Position numbers and translations under genes: made by a program
In this document: piece by piece, positions 17,628 through 29,036 of the stretch
Layout of the letters: each line of letters starts with the position of its first letter
How positions within the stretch are numbered: position 1 is the stretch's first letter
Assembly (NCBI RefSeq): GCF_918697865.1
Contig: NZ_CAKKMV010000013.1
Location: 62,001 to 126,000, forward strand
DNA: 64,000 nt
Source: Massilia sp. Bi118
Lineage (GTDB): Bacteria > Pseudomonadota > Gammaproteobacteria > Burkholderiales > Burkholderiaceae_D
Direction: 5' to 3'
The notes under the pieces: model-generated
Database searches by the model: none
Told to the model about the DNA's origin: nothing
What the model saw: only the letters and a program-made list of their open reading frames with translations

Positions 17628-17982
17628 GGGTGGGCTCCAGTAAGTGACGAAAGTGGGAAGGGCTGCCGGCAGGTTTTGGGCCGACGACAGCTCGACGGGC
17701 TTCCGGTCGAACTGGGAGACGTGCAAATCGGTGAATTCGATAAATTTATTGCACTGCAGAGATTCTAGCAGAACTACCGTGTAGAAATGCAATGTTCGTT
17801 AACGAAATAAAACAAATGTGGCGGACTTTGGGGCCGGGCTGAATCTCACACGAGCATGTCGACATGTTTTACACAGAAGGCCGCAACGAATGGCATGAAA
17901 TTTTGGCGAGCTTCCAAATCAAGGACTTAATGTTCTGGTCCGGAAATTGCTGTCAATAAGTTATCTTTCCTCGGAGGCGCAC
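17628..17982. promoter_or_regulatory. Divergent intergenic region with two palindromes
   Basis: 355 bases between the PEP-CTERM gene and the small HTH gene. I see no credible gene. It holds two perfect 12-base palindromes: TTCGTTAACGAA at 17795-17806 and CATGTCGACATG at 17855-17866. The stretch 17740-17820 is AT-rich and probably contains promoters for both directions. I looked for a sigma-54 (-24 GG / -12 GC) promoter before the PEP-CTERM gene and did not find a convincing one. Confidence 0.5.
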
Positions 17983-18288
17983 ATGATAGACATTAATACG
18001 GACGAAGCATATAACCCGAACCGTCTGCTGGACACACTGCTGCAGAACATGCGCTTGAAGAACGATGCCGCGCTCTCGCGTATTCTCGAGTTGGCACCGC
18101 CGATCATCAGCAAGATCCGTCACCAGCGCTTGCCTGTAAGCGCGTCTGTCCTGATCCGCATGCACGAGGTGACCGAGCTGAGCATTCGTGACCTGCGCTT
18201 CCTGATGGGCGACCGTCGTGAGAGGTATCGTGTTTCCAACGCCGTCAGCCGGGCGAATGCAGGTGCCGATACCGAAGCACATGCGTGA
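17983..18288 (+). CDS. Small HTH-like protein typical of Oxalobacteraceae
   Basis: 101 residues, basic. The middle (about 25-75) reads like a Cro/CI-type helix-turn-helix: NDAALSRILELAPPIISKIRHQRLPVSASVLIRMHEVTELSIRDLRFLMG. Proteins of this length and pattern are frequent in Massilia-like genomes, often in several copies, and their function is not known to me. ATG 17983 is preceded by CCTCGGAGGCGCAC; an upstream in-frame start lacks such a site. The gene stands alone. Confidence 0.8.
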   Translation: MIDINTDEAYNPNRLLDTLLQNMRLKNDAALSRILELAPPIISKIRHQRLPVSASVLIRMHEVTELSIRDLRFLMGDRRERYRVSNAVSRANAGADTEAHA

Positions 18289-18371
18289 CCGCTGTTGCTC
18301 TTGAGACAAGGATGCATGACGCTTGGCATGGCGATTTACGAACACGATCCGACAAATTGCTGCAATGTCAG

Positions 18372-18389
18372 ATTTGCAAATTTGCAAAT
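18372..18389. promoter_or_regulatory. Perfect 18-base palindrome before the small gene at 18486
   Basis: ATTTGCAAATTTGCAAAT is a perfect palindrome made of two overlapping ATTTGCAAAT units. It lies in the AT-rich intergenic stretch about 96 bases before the next ATG and is a likely operator of a dimeric regulator. No target protein can be named. Confidence 0.45.
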
Positions 18390-18485
18390 AAAACACAAAA
18401 ACAGTGACTTGGATCGCAAACCTGAGAAATCACTTTAAGGGCTGGCCCGGCTTTGATAGCATCTTTCGCTCATTGGGAGGAAGGC

Positions 18486-18695
18486 ATGGCTGAGCAGATC
18501 CATGATGATGCACGAACCGACCGCACGACGGCGTATTTTGTCGAACAAGGCTTGAAGCTGTGTGGCCGCCAGGGCGTGCATCCTGCATTGCTTTTCATGG
18601 AACAGGCCGGCGTGCCGCGTCCCGTCGCTCTGAGAGTCTTGTGCTCGCCCGACCATTTCAGGAAAGCACACGCAGCCAGTCCATCCCATGCCTGA
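18486..18695 (+). CDS. Small hypothetical protein
   Basis: 69 residues, no TM segment. Start at 18486 is supported by the strong ribosome site GGGAGGAAGGC directly before it. The sequence is helical (TDRTTAYFVEQGLKLCGRQGVHPALLFMEQAGVPRPVALRVLCSPDHFRK) and looks like a compact domain, not random coding. I do not recognise a named family and cannot state a function. The GNAT gene follows on the same strand 57 bases later, so the pair may be cotranscribed. Confidence 0.65.
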   Translation: MAEQIHDDARTDRTTAYFVEQGLKLCGRQGVHPALLFMEQAGVPRPVALRVLCSPDHFRKAHAASPSHA

Positions 18696-18752
18696 CTTCT
18701 GAACGGCAGCGGACCGATGGACGTTTGTGTGTTTTGAACCAGGAACTTGCAC

Positions 18753-19289
18753 ATGAGTTGGCACCCAGGGCGCAAAGTCGTGTTGTCCACCAATCGGTTC
18801 GTGCTGCGTGAATATACGCCGGACGACAAACAGCAATTCATCGATTACCAAACCGACCCCGCGTTTACCGTATTTCATCACCCGGATGAACTTGGCGCCG
18901 ACCAGGCGGCCAAGGTATTCGAGATGTTCATTGGGTGGCAAGAAGAAGCGCCGCGCCGAAACTATCAGTTCGCGATTACCAAAACGGATGCGATAGAAAA
19001 GATCATCGGCAGTGGCGGCGTCCGCATGCATGGCTGCCAGGAAGGGGAGGCGGAGTTCGGTATCGAACTTGCCCATTCCTATTGGGGAAGGTACCGCTAT
19101 GCGGAAGAGCTTGGAAACGCCCTGATCGATTGGGCGTTCACGCAGTTTCGGCTCTCCGCAATCGTGGTCGACACGGCCCTCGACAACGCGGCTGTTGCGC
19201 GTCTGGCCGATGCAGCAGGTTTTGTCCGGACGATCAGGTCAGACAAACAATGGTGGCGGCTGGAACGAGAGAGTTGGAATCGCCGATAA
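18753..19289 (+). CDS. GNAT-family N-acetyltransferase (RimJ/RimL-like)
   Basis: 178 residues. The Acetyltransf_3 pattern is present: NRFVLREYTPDDKQQFIDY at the start, IGSGGVRMH and EFGIELAHSYWGRYRYAEELGNALIDWAF in the CoA-binding region, and VVDTALDNAAVARLADAAGF near the end. Members acetylate protein N-termini, small molecules or antibiotics. AGGA stands upstream of ATG 18753; an ATG two codons earlier is also possible. Substrate unknown. Confidence 0.88.
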   Translation: MSWHPGRKVVLSTNRFVLREYTPDDKQQFIDYQTDPAFTVFHHPDELGADQAAKVFEMFIGWQEEAPRRNYQFAITKTDAIEKIIGSGGVRMHGCQEGEAEFGIELAHSYWGRYRYAEELGNALIDWAFTQFRLSAIVVDTALDNAAVARLADAAGFVRTIRSDKQWWRLERESWNRR

Positions 19290-19381
19290 CGCATTCGCGC
19301 ACCGAATATTTTCCGGCACGTAACGGGCAGCCGTGTTCAAAAACAATCGTTATGCTTGCAATTAATTGCTTTGACACCGGG

Positions 19382-20734
<1,353 letters not shown>

Positions 20735-20767
20735 GGAATACGTGGCGATTCCACCGCCTGCGGCCTC

Positions 20768-23656
20768 TCAGGATGGCACCACCAGGGTCTGCGGCGCGGC
20801 CTGCCGTATGCGGCCATGCAGCCATTCCAGCTGGCGCGTGTTCTGATGGCGGATTTGCGTGATCGCCGCTTCGAATGCCTTGTCGTGCAGCGAGCGCGCG
20901 CCCTGTTCCAGGACGTCGAGCGAGATCATGCTTTCGTTGACCGCCAGCCACAGGTCGTGCAGGTCGCGCAGCATGTCGAAGCCGCCCTGTTTGCGCTTGA
21001 CCAGCAGTGCCTCGTCCAGCCGCTCGGGCTCGCCTTCCTTGCGCTCGCCGTATTTCTGCACGAAGGGCTCGAGCGCGTCGGCCGAAGCGCGCGACCACTC
21101 GGCCTGCACATGGGATAGCGGGCCGATGTCGGGTTCGTCAGGATGGGTGCTGCGCAGCTGCTCGAAGCCCTTGGCGAGGCGGCGCGAGCTTTCCTGCAGC
21201 AGGCCAAGGTAGTCGGCCACGTGGGCGCGCTTCGGCTTGGCCTGCTGCATGCCCTCGACGAAGGCGTGTTTTATGGAGTGGGCGATGCCTCCCTTCGCTT
21301 CGATGCCGGGCTCGCCAGGCGCAGCCGGGTCCATCCGTTCGGGCTGGCGCAAGCTCGGCACCGCCACTTTCTCCAGACGCACGGCCGAATACTTGTAATG
21401 GGGCTGCTTGCTGACGGGGTCCCATTCGTAGATCGTCAGCTCGTTGGCCGCACGTGCGCGCTCCGGCTCGTCCCAGTAACCGAAGTGGAAGGAGACGAAT
21501 ACCTCGCCGGCGCCGATCCCGCCCACTTGCGCCTTGGCCTCGATGCTGCCGCGGCGGGAAGTCACCCGGACCCAGTCGCCGTCGGCGATGCCGAGCTGCG
21601 CCGCGTCTTCCGGTGCCAGCTGCACATGGTCGTCGGGGGCCGCCGCCGCCAGCGCCGGCGCGCGGCCGGTCTTGGTGCGGGTGTGAAAATGGTAGACCAG
21701 GCGGCCGGTGGTGAGGAAGTAGGGGTAGGCATCGTCGGGCTCCTCGAACGGCGGCATGTATTCGGCGCCCTTGAGGATGGCGCGGCCGGCAGGATTGGCG
21801 GCCTTGTATTTGACCGCCGGCACCGGCGCACCGGTGACGATGTCGTGGCCGAAGCTCTCGCATTCGTCTGCATCGGTACGGAACACGTGGTCCTTGTACA
21901 GCCGGTGCTCGCCTTCCGGATACGCTGCATTGCAGGGCCACGGGATGCCCGAGCCCTGGCTCAGCTTTTCGTAGGACAAGCCGGTGTAGTCGCAGAACTG
22001 GCCACGCGTGCATTCCTGCCAGGCTTTGAAGGCGCCTTCCGGCGTGCTCCACTTGATCAGCGGCGCGCCGTCCTTGTCCCTGAAATCCATGCGGCGGGCG
22101 AAATCGACGAAGATGTCGAGGTCCGAACGAGCCTCGCCCGGCGGCTCGACCGCCTTGTGGCTGATGTTGACGGTGCGGTCGACGTTGGTGAAGCAGCCGG
22201 TCTTTTCGCCCCATAGCGCAGCCGGCAGGACCACGTCGGCGAATTGCGCGGTCTCGGTAAGGAAGGCGTCCTGCACCACGACGAACAGGTCCGGCTTTTG
22301 CAGGATGTCGCGGATGCGCTGAAGGTTCGGCAGCGAGACCGCGGGGTTGGTGGCCTGGATCCACAGCAGATGGATGGAACCCGTTTCGCAATAGCGGAAG
22401 ATCTGCATCGCGTGCGTTGGCGGGGTCCAGTGCGGGATGATGGCCGGATCGACGTTCCAGACCCGCGCCAGATCCTTGATGTGCTCGAAGTTGTTCCAGT
22501 TGCGGAAGGCTGGCAGGTCGCCGTCGGCGCCGCATTCCCGGGTGTTCTGCGCGGTCGGCTGGCCATTCATTTGCAGGATGCCGCAGCCGGGGCGCCCGAT
22601 CCGGCCCAGGATCAGGTTGACGTTGTTGACCTGCACGGCCGCGGCTGTGGCCTGATTCGACTGGTAGACGCCCTGCAGGCAGCTGGACAGCAGCATCTTC
22701 GATGTGCCGATCATGTCGGCGGCGCGGCGCAGGTCGGCTGCCGGCACGCGCGAGATCTGCTCGACGCGCTCGGGGGGATATTCGGCGACCAGTTTTTTCA
22801 GATCTTCGAAGCCGACCGTGCGGTCCTCCACGAACGCATGATCCACGTAGCCGCCTTCGATCAGCAGGTGCAGCAGTCCGTTCAACACCGCGACGTTGGT
22901 GCCGATCTTTGGCGCCAGGTGCAAGTCGGCCTCGCGCGCCGTCATCGTGCTGCGCGGGTCGATCACGATCAGCTTGGGGGGATTCGCGTGGCGGCGCCGG
23001 TCCAGCACGCGCATCCACAGCACGGTGCCGGTGTTCGACATGTTGTGCCCGACCATCATGACGCAGTCGGTGGTGTCGACGTCGAAGTAGGAACCGGGCT
23101 GGCCGTCGCTGCCGAAGGTTTCCTTCAGCGCCGCGGCGGATGTGGCCGTACACAGGCGGGTGTTGCCGTCCATATGGGGCGTACCCAGGCCGGCCTTGCC
23201 GATCACCCCCAGGGTATAGTACTCCTCCAGGAAGAGCTGGCCGCTGGTGTAGAAACCGATGCCGCCGGCCGAATACGCGCGCCGGATCCTCTGGGCATTG
23301 TCGACGATCAGCAGCATCGCCTCGTCCCAGCTGGCCCGTTCGAGCCGGCCGTTGCGGCGTACCAGGGGATGGGTAAGCCGGTCCGGGCTGTTGTTGGCTT
23401 CCCAGCCATGCAGGCCCTTGGGGCCGAGGCGGCCGCGGTTGACGACGTCCTGCGCGCGTCCGCGCACGCCGACGATGCGGCCGTCCTTCACGCCGATATC
23501 GCAGCCACAGCCGTTCGAACACAGGACGCAGGCCGACTGCACCCAGTGGTCCGGGTCGGCGCTGGTGCGCTGGTCGACGCGCACCGGCCATTTGTCCTCG
23601 CCCTCGTAGGGCGTGCGTTCGCCCCAGATGTCGGCGATGCTGTCTCTCGACTCCAT
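20768..23656 (-). CDS. Molybdopterin oxidoreductase (nitrate reductase/formate dehydrogenase-like) with C-terminal helical extension
   Basis: 962 residues, cytoplasmic (no Tat signal). The N-terminal Fe-S motif has Cys43, Cys46 and Cys50 (CVLCSNGC), but the fourth Cys expected in GxLCxKG is Gly78 (GRLGPKG). The Mo ligand is probably Cys169 in NTRLCTATSA, as in NapA-type reductases. The molybdopterin dinucleotide-binding domain follows (TTGRLVYHFHTRTKTGR to about 760). Residues about 770-962 are an added, strongly helical region rich in His, Gln and Glu that usual family members of about 750 residues lack. The substrate is not evident; no electron-transfer subunit is adjacent. A palindrome lies 39 bases before the start. 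Confidence 0.85.
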   Translation of the reverse strand: MESRDSIADIWGERTPYEGEDKWPVRVDQRTSADPDHWVQSACVLCSNGCGCDIGVKDGRIVGVRGRAQDVVNRGRLGPKGLHGWEANNSPDRLTHPLVRRNGRLERASWDEAMLLIVDNAQRIRRAYSAGGIGFYTSGQLFLEEYYTLGVIGKAGLGTPHMDGNTRLCTATSAAALKETFGSDGQPGSYFDVDTTDCVMMVGHNMSNTGTVLWMRVLDRRRHANPPKLIVIDPRSTMTAREADLHLAPKIGTNVAVLNGLLHLLIEGGYVDHAFVEDRTVGFEDLKKLVAEYPPERVEQISRVPAADLRRAADMIGTSKMLLSSCLQGVYQSNQATAAAVQVNNVNLILGRIGRPGCGILQMNGQPTAQNTRECGADGDLPAFRNWNNFEHIKDLARVWNVDPAIIPHWTPPTHAMQIFRYCETGSIHLLWIQATNPAVSLPNLQRIRDILQKPDLFVVVQDAFLTETAQFADVVLPAALWGEKTGCFTNVDRTVNISHKAVEPPGEARSDLDIFVDFARRMDFRDKDGAPLIKWSTPEGAFKAWQECTRGQFCDYTGLSYEKLSQGSGIPWPCNAAYPEGEHRLYKDHVFRTDADECESFGHDIVTGAPVPAVKYKAANPAGRAILKGAEYMPPFEEPDDAYPYFLTTGRLVYHFHTRTKTGRAPALAAAAPDDHVQLAPEDAAQLGIADGDWVRVTSRRGSIEAKAQVGGIGAGEVFVSFHFGYWDEPERARAANELTIYEWDPVSKQPHYKYSAVRLEKVAVPSLRQPERMDPAAPGEPGIEAKGGIAHSIKHAFVEGMQQAKPKRAHVADYLGLLQESSRRLAKGFEQLRSTHPDEPDIGPLSHVQAEWSRASADALEPFVQKYGERKEGEPERLDEALLVKRKQGGFDMLRDLHDLWLAVNESMISLDVLEQGARSLHDKAFEAAITQIRHQNTRQLEWLHGRIRQAAPQTLVVPS

Positions 23657-23694
23657 GTTCTCTCCAAAAAGACGATAGCGAAACGCAAATCACT

Positions 23695-23716
23695 AAAACA
23701 TTTGTGAAAATGTTTT
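23695..23716. promoter_or_regulatory. Perfect inverted repeat upstream of the molybdopterin oxidoreductase gene
   Basis: AAAACATTT (23695-23703), spacer GTGA, AAATGTTTT (23708-23716): nine-base perfect arms. It lies 39 to 60 bases before the minus-strand ATG at 23656, a position suited to an operator or activator site. It does not match the FNR/Anr consensus TTGAT-N4-ATCAA. Confidence 0.5.
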
Positions 23717-23847
23717 TTGTTGTCTAAAGATACCTGTCTTCAAGGAAGAGTGGCGCAAGACAAGCGTCGCGCATCGACGCTCGGCGGCTCTCGTGGGGAC
23801 GGCATGATGACGTACATGCGCAGCGTTCAGCCCGCAATCGCTAGCGC

Positions 23848-26064
23848 TCACGCACACGCGCCCGCCAGGGCTTTCAAGGCGTCGTTCGTGAGGTAAGGCT
23901 TGGTCAGCACCTTGACCCCCGGCAGATCGATTGTTTCGTTGAAATAGCCGGTTGCCAAGACGATGGCGATCGCCGGATAGCGTTGCCGGACCAGCTGCGC
24001 CAACGCGACGCCATTCATCTCGCCAGGCATGACGACATCCGAGAACAGGATGTCGATGTCGGTTCCGTCTTCCAGCAGGCGCAGTGCCTCCTGCGCGTTT
24101 TCCGCACTCAGGACGGTCGCTCCATGGCGTTCCAGGATCGGCACGACGCTCTCGCGCACGAGGGGGTCGTCCTCGACGAACAGGACAGTGGCTCGCAGCT
24201 GAGGTGGGGCGCCGGTCGGGGCTACGCTCGCGGCAGGCCCCGGCACTACGTCGACGGCTTGGTGCGCGAGCTGCGGCAGCAGCAGGCTGACCGTCGTTCC
24301 TTGTCCCGGCTCGCTTGCCAGGAACAAGGTTCCGCGCGACTGGATCGCAAAGCCATAGGCCTGCGGCAGCCCCAGCCCGGTGCCTTTGTCCTGGGCCTTG
24401 GTCGTGAAGAAGGGGTCGGTTGCTTTGGCCATGACCTCCGGCGTCATGCCGACGCCGGTATCGACGACGTCGATGCGCACGTAGGTCCCGGCGGGCAGGG
24501 AAGCGACTTGCGCACTGTCGGCCTGCAGGAAGACGCGCAGCATGATCGTGCCCTTGTCCGCCAGCGCGTCGCGGGCATTCATCACCAGGTTCAGCAGGGC
24601 GAGCTCGAACTGGGTCAGGTCGATCCGGACACGCCCGAGCGCAGGCGCAATCTCCGTTTCAAGGCGTACGTCCGCCGGCAATCCGTTCTCGAGCATGGGC
24701 AGGACAGCCGCGATCGCCTCCGCGAGGGGCGTATCCTCGAAATACGCATCCTGGGTCTGTCCAAAGGCCCGCAGCCGCGCCACCAGCGCCGTGGCACGGT
24801 CGATTGCCCGCTTGCAGACGGCAAGCCGGCTCGGGAGCTTTTCCGGATTCGCCTCCAGGCCAACCAGCTGCAATGCGGCGGTGAGGGTCTGGAGGACGTT
24901 GTTGAAGTCGTGCGCCACACCGCCGGTCAGGCGTCCCAGTGCTTCCAGCTTCTGTGACCTCAACAGGGCTCGCTGCGCACGTTCGGTGGCCTCGATCGCT
25001 TCCGCGACCCGGCGTTCCATGTCGGCCTGGGCACCGCGCAGTTGCGCGCTGGCCTGGACCAGGGTCGCACTCACGGTGTCGAGCTCCGCGAGGCCGGACG
25101 AAAAACCGGCGACGGGATCACCGCGTCCCAGACGCTGGGCATCGTCCCGCAAGCGCCATACGGGCGCCAGGATGCGCCTGAGGTAGCGGCGTGTGAGGAT
25201 GAGTGCACTGACGAGAATTAAAGCGATCAGCACCGTCAACAGCAGCGACACGCGCCTTGCGGGAGCTTCCAGCTCGGCTGAAGGCACGCTCAGGATGACC
25301 GACCATTGCGATTTTGGCGCGCGGTGGTAGAACGCCTTGACGCGCATGCCGTCGAGCGTCTTGCCGTCGTTGATGCCGCTCGTGACACCAGCCCGAATCG
25401 CCTTGAGAAGCGCACCGCTTGCGCTCTTGCCGACGTTTTCCTTGAAATTCCTGCTGCGAGCGATAACCAGGCCATCGCGGTCGACCACCGAGGCGATCCA
25501 GTTCTCCGGAAAACCCTGCCGGCTGATCAAGCCCTGAATCTCCGCGGCTTCCATACCGCGCGACATGTAATAGCGGAGCTCGCCATCGATTCGCACCGGG
25601 ACCTGGACCGCGAAATCGTAGCGCTGGCCGAGTGGGGAAAAAAACAGATCCGAGACGATCGCACCGTCGGCATCGCCGGCGCGGCGCAGCGCCAGCAGGC
25701 GCGGGTTGATCGTGCGTGGAGACGCGCCCCATGGCAGGCGCGTATTCATCACCTGCATGCCGTCGAGCCCGCTCAGGATGATCGTGTTCTTGCCATTGTT
25801 CGAGAGGACCTTGGCCTGGGAATAAAAACGCTCCAGGTTTCCTGCAAGGAGGTCTGGGGACGCCGACAGCGCATGCAGGAAGGTTTCGCTATTCGCCAGT
25901 TCGCTGTCGACGAGCTGGGACAGCACGCGCGCCGCTTCCGACAAGGCGCGTTCCTGGGCGTCGCGTTCTTCGTCGAACACGAACGCGACCGCGATGCCGC
26001 CCGCGATCAGGGCCGGCAGCAGCACGGAAAGAACGAGCAGCACGAGGCGGGAACGGATAGTCAT
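23848..26064 (-). CDS. Membrane hybrid sensor histidine kinase (Cache-like sensor, REC at C-terminus)
   Basis: 738 residues. TM1 at about 7-28, a periplasmic double-Cache-like sensor to about 272, TM2 at about 273-293, a HAMP/linker region, HisKA with His385 in VAHDFNN, HATPase_c (NLVMNARDAL, DTGVGMTPEV, GTGLGLPQAYGF) and a C-terminal receiver with the acceptor Asp in LFSDVVMPG. The final Ala-rich tail ends directly after the receiver. It is a close paralogue of the kinase at 29379-31592. No partner regulator is adjacent, so output may go through its own receiver to a distant HPt or by phosphatase action. Confidence 0.92.
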   Translation of the reverse strand: MTIRSRLVLLVLSVLLPALIAGGIAVAFVFDEERDAQERALSEAARVLSQLVDSELANSETFLHALSASPDLLAGNLERFYSQAKVLSNNGKNTIILSGLDGMQVMNTRLPWGASPRTINPRLLALRRAGDADGAIVSDLFFSPLGQRYDFAVQVPVRIDGELRYYMSRGMEAAEIQGLISRQGFPENWIASVVDRDGLVIARSRNFKENVGKSASGALLKAIRAGVTSGINDGKTLDGMRVKAFYHRAPKSQWSVILSVPSAELEAPARRVSLLLTVLIALILVSALILTRRYLRRILAPVWRLRDDAQRLGRGDPVAGFSSGLAELDTVSATLVQASAQLRGAQADMERRVAEAIEATERAQRALLRSQKLEALGRLTGGVAHDFNNVLQTLTAALQLVGLEANPEKLPSRLAVCKRAIDRATALVARLRAFGQTQDAYFEDTPLAEAIAAVLPMLENGLPADVRLETEIAPALGRVRIDLTQFELALLNLVMNARDALADKGTIMLRVFLQADSAQVASLPAGTYVRIDVVDTGVGMTPEVMAKATDPFFTTKAQDKGTGLGLPQAYGFAIQSRGTLFLASEPGQGTTVSLLLPQLAHQAVDVVPGPAASVAPTGAPPQLRATVLFVEDDPLVRESVVPILERHGATVLSAENAQEALRLLEDGTDIDILFSDVVMPGEMNGVALAQLVRQRYPAIAIVLATGYFNETIDLPGVKVLTKPYLTNDALKALAGACA

Positions 26065-26312
26065 CTTGCCATAGAGAAAAGCAATCGTGGAGTATAGCTG
26101 TGTATTGTTACGCTCGCACGATGTCGCTGTATAACACCCAGGCGGGAGGGCGGTAGGGCCAGCCGCCGCACCGGCCCGGGCACTGCGCCTGGCCGGAAAG
26201 GAGACAGCTCTTCCAGGTTTCGGACTAACGATACCTGGCTTGCGGTAAAATCGTCATATGTTTACGGCTTCTATCGCTCTTCCGCGAAAATATTTAACGA
26301 AATTGAGTAACT
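26065..26312. promoter_or_regulatory. Divergent promoter region between two hybrid kinase genes
   Basis: 248 bases between oppositely directed kinase starts. A TAAAAT hexamer (in TTGCGGTAAAATCG, near 26246) could be the -10 box for the rightward gene, but I find no good -35 box. No gene or repeat is seen. Confidence 0.35.
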
Positions 26313-29036
26313 ATGTTGCCTGAACAGGAAACGCCATCCTGCCAAGCGCCCCAGCCACCCGGCTGGCAGCTTCTTGAGCTAAGCCTGGACTGTGTGAAGC
26401 TGCTGAGCGCCGACGGGCGCCTCGTGTCGATGAACAAGAACGGCCAGTGCGTCATGGAGGTCGACGACTTTGCAAAGGTCGCTGGCTTGCCCTGGAAATC
26501 GTTCTGGCCTGTCGAGAGCCACGCCGACATCGACCGCGCCCTGGCCGCCGTCCGGACTGGCGGCACGAGCAGTTTTCGCGCAAGTTGTCCGACTGCCAAA
26601 GGCGCGCCCAAATGGTGGGATGTCGTGGTCTCTGCCGTTCCGGGCAGCGTCAACGGCAGCGTCCTGGCGATATCGCGCGATATCACCAACGAGGTCACGG
26701 TGGCAGCCGAACGCGAACGCCTGCTTCGTGAAGTCCAGGCCGGCAACCAGCGCATGAACGACATCTTCCGGCAGGCGCCGGCATTCATGTGCGTCCTCGG
26801 CGGTCCGGATCATGTCATCGAGCTCGTGAACGAGCGCTATCTCCAGCTGGTCGGCAACCGGGATGTGGTCGGCCAGTCGATCCGCGACGCGGTACCGGAA
26901 GTGGCAGGCCAGGGTTATTTTGAACTTCTCGATCATGTGTACCGGACCGGCGAGACTTTCCACGGCAGCGACCTGAAGGTCATGTTGCAGCACAGCCCGG
27001 GCATGCCGCTCGAAGGGCGCTTTGTCGACCTGGTCTATATGGCCCTGCGCGATGCCGACGGCAGGATTTCCGGCCTGCTGGTGCATGGTGTCGATCAAAC
27101 GGAACGCAAGCTGGCCGAGATCGAACTCTATGATAGCCGGGAGCGCTTCCAGAAGATCGTGAATCAGGCCGCAACCGGTGTGGTCGAGATGGACACCAGC
27201 GGGCGCATTACCTTCGCCAATCGCAAGTACGGCGATATGCTGGGGTACACGCCGGAACAGCTGTTGGGCAAGAGCGTAGCCGACGTCACCGCGCCCGATT
27301 CGCTGCAAAAGACGCTGGACACCGTGGGCAGGCTGATGGTCGACGGCATCGAGGCCAGTCTCGACAAGCATTACCTGCGCCAGGACGGCTCGATCATGCC
27401 GGCAACCAGCAGCCTGAATGCGCTGCGGGGCCCGGCTGGTGAATTCCATGGCGCCGTCGCCATTGTTCTCGATACGACGGAGAGCAAGCATGCCGCCGCC
27501 GAACTGCGCGCCAGCGAGGAGCGCTACAGGACCCTGTTCGACTCGATGGACCAGGGCTTCTGCATCGTCGAAATGCTGCTTGACGACGCGGGGGCGCCGG
27601 CCGATTACCGCTTCGTTGAAATGAACCCGATGTTCGAGCGAAACACGGGTTTGTCCAATGCGGTTGGCAAGACGGCGCTCGAACTCGTGCCGGGACTCGA
27701 CCGTTTCTGGATCGACACCTACGGCGACGTCGCCCTGACGGGCGTGGCGACCCGCTTCGAAAGCGAGGCAGCGGCAATGGGGCGCTGGTTCGACGTGTAT
27801 GCAACTCGCGTGGGCGAGCCTGGAAGCCTGCGCGTGGCGCTGCTGTTCTCGGATATCACGTCGCGCAAGCAGGCAGACGAACAGCTTCGGAAGCTGGCTG
27901 CCGATCTTTCGGAGGCAGACCGCCGCAAGACCGAGTTCCTTGCCACGCTTGCCCATGAGCTGCGCAATCCGCTGGCGCCGATACGCAATGGCCTGAGTGT
28001 GATGCGGCTTGGCAGCGACGACAGGGCTGCGGTAGCGAAGGTGCGGGGCGTGATGGAGCGCCAGGTCGGCTATATGGTGCACCTGATCGACGACTTGCTC
28101 GACGTCGCGCGGATCAGCGGCGGCAAGCTGGAACTCAAGAAAACGCAAGTGGATTTGAGAGAGGTGCTGTCAGGCGCAGTGGAAACCAGCCTGCCGATCA
28201 TCGATAGCGGCAGGCACCGCTTGCAGGTCGATCTGCCTGGGGAAGCCCTCCTGGCGGAGGTGGACACGACGCGCCTAGCGCAGGTCGTGGCGAACCTGCT
28301 CAACAATGCGGCCAAATATACGCCGCCAGGCGGCACGATTTCGCTTGCCATGCGACGCGAAGATGACACTGCGCTTGTCTCGGTGAGCGACAATGGCGTC
28401 GGCATACCCGCTGACGCTCTGGAGAGCGTGTTTGACATGTTCAGCCAGGTGGGACGGAACCTGGACCGGTCCCAGGGCGGCCTCGGGATTGGACTATCGC
28501 TGGTGCGGCGTCTGATCGAGATGCATGGCGGCAGCGTTACCGCGGCCAGCGAAGGCGCTGGCGCAGGCAGTATCTTCACCCTGCGCCTGCCGCTATTGCC
28601 GCTGGAACCTGAAACGCTGGCGCCTGTCGCCGATGGCGCTGTCGATGCGGCGCCGGCAACGCCCGCAGGCATAGATATTCTCGTCGTCGACGATAACGTC
28701 GACGCAGCCAGTACGCTGGCGATGCTCCTCGAGCTCAACGGGCATGTGGTGCGGATGGCGCACGACGGCGTTGACGCCTTGGAGCTACTCCGGAGCTTCA
28801 CGCCACAGCTGGTCTTCCTCGACATTGGCATGCCGCGCATGAATGGTTTCGAGACGGCGCGCGCCATCCGCCAGATTCCTGAGCTGAAAAATACCCGCCT
28901 GATTGCCCTCACCGGTTGGGGCGCCGATGACGACCGTAGCCAGTCGAAGGAAGCGGGTTTCGATTGTCATCTTACGAAACCGGTGCAGGTTGGGGATATC
29001 GACACGATACTTCAAGGACTGGGGCGGTCCCGGTAA
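26313..29036 (+). CDS. Soluble multi-PAS hybrid histidine kinase
   Basis: 907 residues, no TM segments. Four PAS units (about 20-128, 150-265, 277-392, 403-518), HisKA with His548 in [10 protein letters not shown], HATPase_c ([39 protein letters not shown]) and a C-terminal receiver ([21 protein letters not shown]; acceptor Asp in LVFLDIGMP). The architecture resembles cytosolic sensors of redox or ligand signals. It is transcribed divergently from the kinase at 23848-26064 and lies between two paralogous membrane kinases. Confidence 0.92.
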   Translation: MLPEQETPSCQAPQPPGWQLLELSLDCVKLLSADGRLVSMNKNGQCVMEVDDFAKVAGLPWKSFWPVESHADIDRALAAVRTGGTSSFRASCPTAKGAPKWWDVVVSAVPGSVNGSVLAISRDITNEVTVAAERERLLREVQAGNQRMNDIFRQAPAFMCVLGGPDHVIELVNERYLQLVGNRDVVGQSIRDAVPEVAGQGYFELLDHVYRTGETFHGSDLKVMLQHSPGMPLEGRFVDLVYMALRDADGRISGLLVHGVDQTERKLAEIELYDSRERFQKIVNQAATGVVEMDTSGRITFANRKYGDMLGYTPEQLLGKSVADVTAPDSLQKTLDTVGRLMVDGIEASLDKHYLRQDGSIMPATSSLNALRGPAGEFHGAVAIVLDTTESKHAAAELRASEERYRTLFDSMDQGFCIVEMLLDDAGAPADYRFVEMNPMFERNTGLSNAVGKTALELVPGLDRFWIDTYGDVALTGVATRFESEAAAMGRWFDVYATRVGEPGSLRVALLFSDITSRKQADEQLRKLAADLSEADRRKTEFLATLAHELRNPLAPIRNGLSVMRLGSDDRAAVAKVRGVMERQVGYMVHLIDDLLDVARISGGKLELKKTQVDLREVLSGAVETSLPIIDSGRHRLQVDLPGEALLAEVDTTRLAQVVANLLNNAAKYTPPGGTISLAMRREDDTALVSVSDNGVGIPADALESVFDMFSQVGRNLDRSQGGLGIGLSLVRRLIEMHGGSVTAASEGAGAGSIFTLRLPLLPLEPETLAPVADGAVDAAPATPAGIDILVVDDNVDAASTLAMLLELNGHVVRMAHDGVDALELLRSFTPQLVFLDIGMPRMNGFETARAIRQIPELKNTRLIALTGWGADDDRSQSKEAGFDCHLTKPVQVGDIDTILQGLGRSR

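Noticed and set aside
17740-17830. Sigma-54 promoter before the PEP-CTERM gene
   Set aside because: TTGCA-like words are present, but none has GG at the required distance for a -24/-12 promoter.
21138-23693. Open frame of 851 codons in another frame of the molybdopterin oxidoreductase gene
   Set aside because: Arg/Pro/Gly-rich shifted frame; the real frame carries the Fe-S and molybdopterin motifs.
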